Assembly (NCBI GenBank): GCA_021159235.1
Contig: JAGGSF010000030.1
Span: 1 to 10,610 of the forward strand
Direction of reading: 5' to 3'
Source of the DNA: Deltaproteobacteria bacterium
Lineage (GTDB): Bacteria > Campylobacterota_A > Desulfurellia > JAGGSF01
Length of the DNA stretch: 10,610 nucleotides
Below, piece by piece: positions 6,990 to 10,610 of the stretch; positions within the stretch are counted from its first letter, which is position 1, and each line of letters begins with the position of its first letter. The position numbers and the translations under genes are program-made. The notes under the pieces were generated by a model. It did not search any database. It saw nothing but the letters and a program-made list of their open reading frames with translations, and was not told the DNA's origin.

Positions 6990-8576
6990 GTGTTTAAGGT
7001 TGTCTTGTGTGATAGGATAGCGGAAGAAGGGGTAAAACTTCTGAAAGATAATCCAGAAATAAAGTTAGAAATAAGAGACAATGTATCTAAGAGTGAGCTA
7101 CTTAACTTTATTGAAGATGCAGATGCGGTGATAACGCGCAGTGCAACAACAATTGATAAAAATTTCTTGGTTAAAGCAAGGAGGCTTAGAGTTATCGGTC
7201 GTGCAGGTGTAGGAGTGGATAATATAGATGTAGAGGAAGCATCGAGAAGAGGCATTATCGTAATGAATGTCCCTGCCGGTAATACATTAGCCGCAGTGGA
7301 GTTGACGATGACTCACATCTTATGTGCTCTGAGGTTTTTACCTAACGCCTGTTATGAATTGAAACACAATCATATATGGAATAGGAAGAAATGGATGGGA
7401 ACAGAGCTGAGTGGAAAAACAGTAGGCATAATAGGCTTTGGAAGGATAGGTTCAAGAGTTGCTACAAGATGTATGAGTTTTGGTGCCAAAGTTGTAACCT
7501 ATGATCCTTACATAAAGAAGGAAAAAGCAACAAGTTTAGGCTGCAGAATTGTAGATACATTGGATGAGCTTTTAGCAGTATCCGATATTATCACCATACA
7601 TACACCGAAAACAGAAGAAACGTATAATATGATTACCTCAAGAGAGATAGAAAAGATGAAGGATGGGGTGATACTTATAAATTGTGCCAGAGGGGGGTTG
7701 TACAACGAAGATGACCTCTATGATGCCTTAAAAAGTGGGAAAGTAAAAGCATTAGGCATTGATGTTTTTGATGATGAACCCGTCAAAAATCATAAAATAT
7801 TTGGGCTGGAGAATGTGTTTGTAACACCCCATATAGGTGGAAGCACCCGTGAATCCCAGATAAGGGTAGGAACACAGATAGCGCAACAGGTTGTAGATGC
7901 ATTGAAGGGGCGCGATTATACAAACGCCATAAATCTGCCTTTTGTTAGAGGAGAGATACCGGACCATCTCCAGCCGTTTTTTGGTTTGGCAGAACAGATG
8001 GGTTCTTTTATAGTGCAGGTGGCAAATGGTTCCATACAGCGGGTACGGATAGAAGGAAGAGGTGAGATTGGTGAGTTTATAGAGTCTCTACGTATTTTCT
8101 CCTTAGTTGGCTTGCTTAAGCCTATCTTAGGCGAAGATGTAAACTATGTAAATGTTCCCTACTTGACCGAAGAAAGGGGTATAGTTGTAGAAGGGAAGAA
8201 GGAAATGAAGCCACTTTATTTCAAGAACTTTGTGCGGTTGAGTGTATGGACCGACAGGGAAAAATTAAGCGTGGGTGGCACGGTTTTTGAAGAAAACAGG
8301 GCGAGAATAGTAACTATAGACGGTTTTTCTATGGAAATTGAACCGTCAGGAATAATCATCGTTATAAAAAATTATGATAAACCTGGTGTAATTGGTCAAA
8401 TAGGCACGATCCTGGGTGAAAACAATATAAATATTGCCGATTTTCGCTTAGGGAGAAAAAAAGAGGCCAGAGAGGCATTGGCCTTAGTCAGGGTAGATAC
8501 ACCTGCGCCCTCTTCTGTGATTGATAAACTTTCTCAAATCAGTGGGATTTTGTACATTAAGCAGATAAAACTCTGA
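6990..8576 (+). CDS. serA: D-3-phosphoglycerate dehydrogenase
   Basis: Cytosolic NAD-dependent enzyme oxidising 3-phosphoglycerate to 3-phosphohydroxypyruvate, the first step of serine synthesis. The 528 residues match the long SerA form. The substrate and nucleotide domains (1 to about 315) include RAGVGVDNID (71-80), the Rossmann loop GFGRIG (149-154), and the catalytic triad R234 (NCARGG), E263 (DDEP) and H281 (PHIGGST). An intervening domain (about 320-450) follows, then an ACT domain (about 454-528, IIIVIKNYDKPGVIGQIG), which in this family often binds serine for feedback control. The GTG start at 6990 is preceded by GAGAGGGGGG (6971-6980), nine bases away. The stop TGA abuts the stop of the convergent MlaD-like gene. 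Serine inhibition is inferred from the ACT domain only. Confidence 0.97.
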   Translation: MFKVVLCDRIAEEGVKLLKDNPEIKLEIRDNVSKSELLNFIEDADAVITRSATTIDKNFLVKARRLRVIGRAGVGVDNIDVEEASRRGIIVMNVPAGNTLAAVELTMTHILCALRFLPNACYELKHNHIWNRKKWMGTELSGKTVGIIGFGRIGSRVATRCMSFGAKVVTYDPYIKKEKATSLGCRIVDTLDELLAVSDIITIHTPKTEETYNMITSREIEKMKDGVILINCARGGLYNEDDLYDALKSGKVKALGIDVFDDEPVKNHKIFGLENVFVTPHIGGSTRESQIRVGTQIAQQVVDALKGRDYTNAINLPFVRGEIPDHLQPFFGLAEQMGSFIVQVANGSIQRVRIEGRGEIGEFIESLRIFSLVGLLKPILGEDVNYVNVPYLTEERGIVVEGKKEMKPLYFKNFVRLSVWTDREKLSVGGTVFEENRARIVTIDGFSMEIEPSGIIIVIKNYDKPGVIGQIGTILGENNINIADFRLGRKKEAREALALVRVDTPAPSSVIDKLSQISGILYIKQIKL

Positions 8577-9932
8577 TCATTTAAAACTTAGAGGCACTTT
8601 TGTTACCATGTATTTTACATCTTCGTTTACGAAATCCATTCCACCACCCAGGAATACAGTGCGAGTTTTGGGATTCAGGAGTTCATCTACGCCACTGTAC
8701 AGGTGGAAGTGACGCATTATGGTATAATCGGTACTCAGTTTCAGCCGTGCTTTATTGTCTCTGTAGTCATTATCGTGATTAAAGTCAAAGGCATCAAAAG
8801 AGAGTTTTAAATTATCATTAAATAGGTAATAATCTGTTCCCACCCCGAAGGTGGATTCTATTATACCTCCTCTTAATGCTAAATTCCCGTATCTCTTGCC
8901 TATTTCAGCATTTACTCGGATGGTGTTTGAATCTGATGGATTTTCGTTTTTGTAGTTTTTCTCTGCAACTGCTTCCACTATGTAAAATCTATCCGGAGAG
9001 GTATAGATAGTGGCTCCTACATATCCCTTGGAATCACCATGTCTTGTTTCATACTCACCCCTTGTGCCTATCTTTACAAGTATCCGTTCTGCTTTTTGAA
9101 GCTGACGCTTGACCTGTCTTAATGTGCTGGACATTTCATGATACATCTTCTCATTTTTTACCAGTTTACCAATAGTTCCCTTTCCCTGATTAATATCTTC
9201 TGTGATATTTTCCACATGGCCCAGTGTTCTATTCAATTTGTTCATAGCCATTCTGGCCTGAGCTATCGTTTCCTTTATATTTTCCCTGTTTTCTGCAAGA
9301 ATCTGGTTAGCTTTTTCTTCTGCTCTTATGAGCCTGGCAGTGATTACAGGTATATCTTTCTTTAAGGTCCGTGTTATCTGTCTTATGTTTTCTATTGATG
9401 CTTTGAGATTTTCTCTATTTTCTTCCACCTGCAGAGATATTTTTGAAGTAAGGCTTTCTAAATTTTGCAATGTTTCCCTCACCCTCTCTATGTTTTCATC
9501 ACTTAATAGTTTATTTACACTCTGTGCTACTTCAGCAAGTTCTACTTCAGATTCTGTTTGTTTGATCTCATCACCGTCAGATAGATACCTATTTGACACA
9601 CCCAGGCTTATATCTATACATTTTTCTCCCAGAAGCCCTGTGCTTTTTACATAAGCAATAGAATCCTCTGGTATCTTGTATTTTTCATATATAGCCATTT
9701 CCACTTTTGCCTTCCTGTCGCTCAATGTAATGTTTTTGATGTATCCTATATCTACCCCTGCAGCCCTGATGTGTCTCTTTATCTCTAACCCGGAGGCATT
9801 TTTAAATAGACCGTAGATGCAATATATTTTTTCTTTTTTTATACTCCACTTTCCTACCTTCAGTGTCATATAACCGAAGGCAACTAAGACCAAAACTATA
9901 AATAGACCCACTGCAAATTCTGTTTTTCTCAT
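8577..9932 (-). CDS. mlaD: MlaD-like MCE protein with coiled coil and beta-rich C-terminal domain
   Basis: Substrate-binding part of an MCE-type lipid transporter, anchored in the inner membrane and extending into the periplasm. The N-terminal anchor helix is at about 7-26. The MCE domain (about 37-112) has GLFKNASGLEIKRHIRAAGV and STGLLGEKCIDISLG. A long charged helical, coiled-coil region (about 128-245) contains two similar segments, ENRENLKASI and ENRENIKETI. The GKGTIGKLVKNEKMY motif (250-264), frequent in MlaD relatives, follows. The last 160 residues (about 290-451) are rich in alternating polar/apolar strands, about ten by eye, including GGIIESTFGVGTDYYL, and look like an outer-membrane barrel or beta-sandwich. 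E. coli MlaD is far shorter (about 180 residues). The ATG overlaps the upstream ATPase stop (ATGA), with AAAGGA 11 bases before it, so the two are coupled. I recall similar long MlaD-type proteins in deltaproteobacteria. Confidence 0.9.
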   Translation of the reverse strand: MRKTEFAVGLFIVLVLVAFGYMTLKVGKWSIKKEKIYCIYGLFKNASGLEIKRHIRAAGVDIGYIKNITLSDRKAKVEMAIYEKYKIPEDSIAYVKSTGLLGEKCIDISLGVSNRYLSDGDEIKQTESEVELAEVAQSVNKLLSDENIERVRETLQNLESLTSKISLQVEENRENLKASIENIRQITRTLKKDIPVITARLIRAEEKANQILAENRENIKETIAQARMAMNKLNRTLGHVENITEDINQGKGTIGKLVKNEKMYHEMSSTLRQVKRQLQKAERILVKIGTRGEYETRHGDSKGYVGATIYTSPDRFYIVEAVAEKNYKNENPSDSNTIRVNAEIGKRYGNLALRGGIIESTFGVGTDYYLFNDNLKLSFDAFDFNHDNDYRDNKARLKLSTDYTIMRHFHLYSGVDELLNPKTRTVFLGGGMDFVNEDVKYMVTKVPLSFK

Positions 9933-10610
9933 ACCATTATTGGTCCTTTGAAATTACCCTCAATGAATTGTTTAACATATAGGTTTTTACTCTTCATAAA
10001 CACATCCGGTGGACAAAACTCTATTATTCTTCCATTATGCAGCATTCCTACATAGTCTGCAATATTTTTCATCAGTTTAATCTCATGAGTGATGATAACC
10101 ATTGTTATTTTTCTCTCATCGTGTATTTTTTTAATCAGCTGTTCTATGGAAGCGGAAATTATGGGATCTAATCCCGTTGTAGGTTCGTCAAACAGTATTA
10201 TTTCTGGATCAGAGATTATAGCCCTTGCCAGACCCACCCGTTTTCTCATTCCTCCCGAAAGCTCGTCTGGCATTTTTTCTTCCACCCCTCTCAACCCCAC
10301 AGAGTGTAAGGTCTCTTTCACTTTCTCTGTTATCTGCTTTTGCGTCATCTTTGTATGTTCTCTTAATGGAAAGGCAACATTATCGAATACATTCATGTAG
10401 TCAAATAAAGCTGCATCTTGAAACAGCATGCCAAATTTCATTCTTATTTTATTCAGTTTTTTTTCATTTAAAGGAACAATATCCACACCATCAACCATTA
10501 TCTTTCCCTTATCTGGTTTCAAAAGCCCCATCATATGTTTCAGAAGCACGCTTTTGCCTATTCCACTCATTCCCAATATTACCGTTACTTTACCTTTATA
10601 GATTGAAATA
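9929..10610 (-). CDS. mlaF: MlaF-type ABC transporter ATPase (5' end outside window)
   Basis: Cytosolic ATPase that powers an MCE/Mla-type lipid transporter together with an MlaE-type permease, presumably encoded just beyond the window. The frame is open to the window edge, with ISIYKGKVTVILGMSGIGKS reading into the Walker A motif, so 226 residues are visible and about 20-40 are missing. Seen: Walker A GMSGIGKS, Q-loop FGMLFQDAALFDYMNVFDNV, signature LSGGMRKRVGLARAI (the RKRV form is typical of MlaF relatives), Walker B IILFDEP, D-loop GLDP, and the switch His in IITHE. A TTG at 10576 is an internal codon, not the start, because it falls just before Walker A. The stop overlaps the MlaD-like start as ATGA, confirming one operon. 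Other ABC ATPases share these motifs, but the MCE partner settles the assignment. Confidence 0.94.
   Translation of the reverse strand, partial: ISIYKGKVTVILGMSGIGKSVLLKHMMGLLKPDKGKIMVDGVDIVPLNEKKLNKIRMKFGMLFQDAALFDYMNVFDNVAFPLREHTKMTQKQITEKVKETLHSVGLRGVEEKMPDELSGGMRKRVGLARAIISDPEIILFDEPTTGLDPIISASIEQLIKKIHDERKITMVIITHEIKLMKNIADYVGMLHNGRIIEFCPPDVFMKSKNLYVKQFIEGNFKGPIMV

Noticed and set aside
6914-7255. 113-codon minus-strand frame across the traT-serA junction
   Set aside because: Low-complexity Ser/Leu-rich translation opposite well-supported serA coding sequence.
9208-9216. Third exact match to TTWTNCACA, inside the MlaD-like gene
   Set aside because: Isolated, within conserved coding sequence, with no partner site; taken as chance and used as a caution for the pair at 6060-6182.
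8600-9654. Several plus-strand frames opposite the MlaD-like gene
   Set aside because: They are antisense to a continuous MCE protein with clear motifs, and none resembles a known family.
10574-10576. TTG as the start of the ABC ATPase
   Set aside because: The frame continues to the window edge and encodes the conserved beta strand leading into Walker A, so the gene starts outside the window.
1-10610. CRISPR array, tRNA/rRNA genes, insertion sequences, prophage or defence genes
   Set aside because: No regularly spaced repeats, no structural-RNA gene signatures seen by eye, and nearly every base is assigned to intact housekeeping genes. Small structured RNAs could only be excluded with a covariance-model search.

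Overview
The window reads as ordinary chromosomal housekeeping sequence from a low-to-moderate GC, diderm (Gram-negative-type) bacterium. The double membrane is inferred from a TraT-type lipoprotein and from an MCE/Mla lipid-transport locus. A K+-dependent membrane pyrophosphatase and an MlaD-like protein with a beta-rich tail fit lineages such as Desulfobacterota, Desulfurella/Hippea relatives, Aquificota or an uncultured neighbour. The sequence alone does not settle the phylum. Genes are packed very tightly: the only non-coding stretch over 40 bases is the divergent region 6069-6204, and no gap exceeds 300 bases. I see no insertion sequence, phage gene, tRNA, rRNA or CRISPR array.

Layout. 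Positions 1-1809 (+) hold the 3' part of a membrane-bound pyrophosphatase (hppA). It runs tail to tail into a four-gene minus-strand operon, transcribed rnc -> era -> mgtE -> glmM (6068 down to 1806). There the stop and start codons overlap or nearly touch: 8-base overlap rnc/era, TGATG era/mgtE, 9-base gap mgtE/glmM. After the 136-base divergent region, a TraT-family lipoprotein gene and serA run on the plus strand (6205-8576). serA meets, stop codon to stop codon, a second minus-strand unit coding for an MlaF-type ABC ATPase (cut by the window end) and an MlaD-like MCE protein joined by an ATGA overlap.

How the genes fit together. RNase III and Era are a classic pair in rRNA processing and 30S maturation. 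MgtE supplies Mg2+, and GlmM makes glucosamine-1-phosphate for peptidoglycan and LPS. SerA opens serine synthesis, and the pyrophosphatase couples PPi removal to ion pumping. MlaF and MlaD are parts of an envelope lipid transporter. The TraT homologue would sit in the outer membrane.

No clearly new multi-gene system is visible. The items most worth a second look are: the MlaD-like protein with a long coiled coil and a beta-strand-rich C-terminal domain that could reach the outer membrane; the divergent region, framed by a perfect 10-bp inverted repeat whose halves match the relaxed DnaA-box consensus; an Asp-to-Asn change at a metal-ligand position of RNase III; and non-consensus G4/G5/KH motifs in Era.
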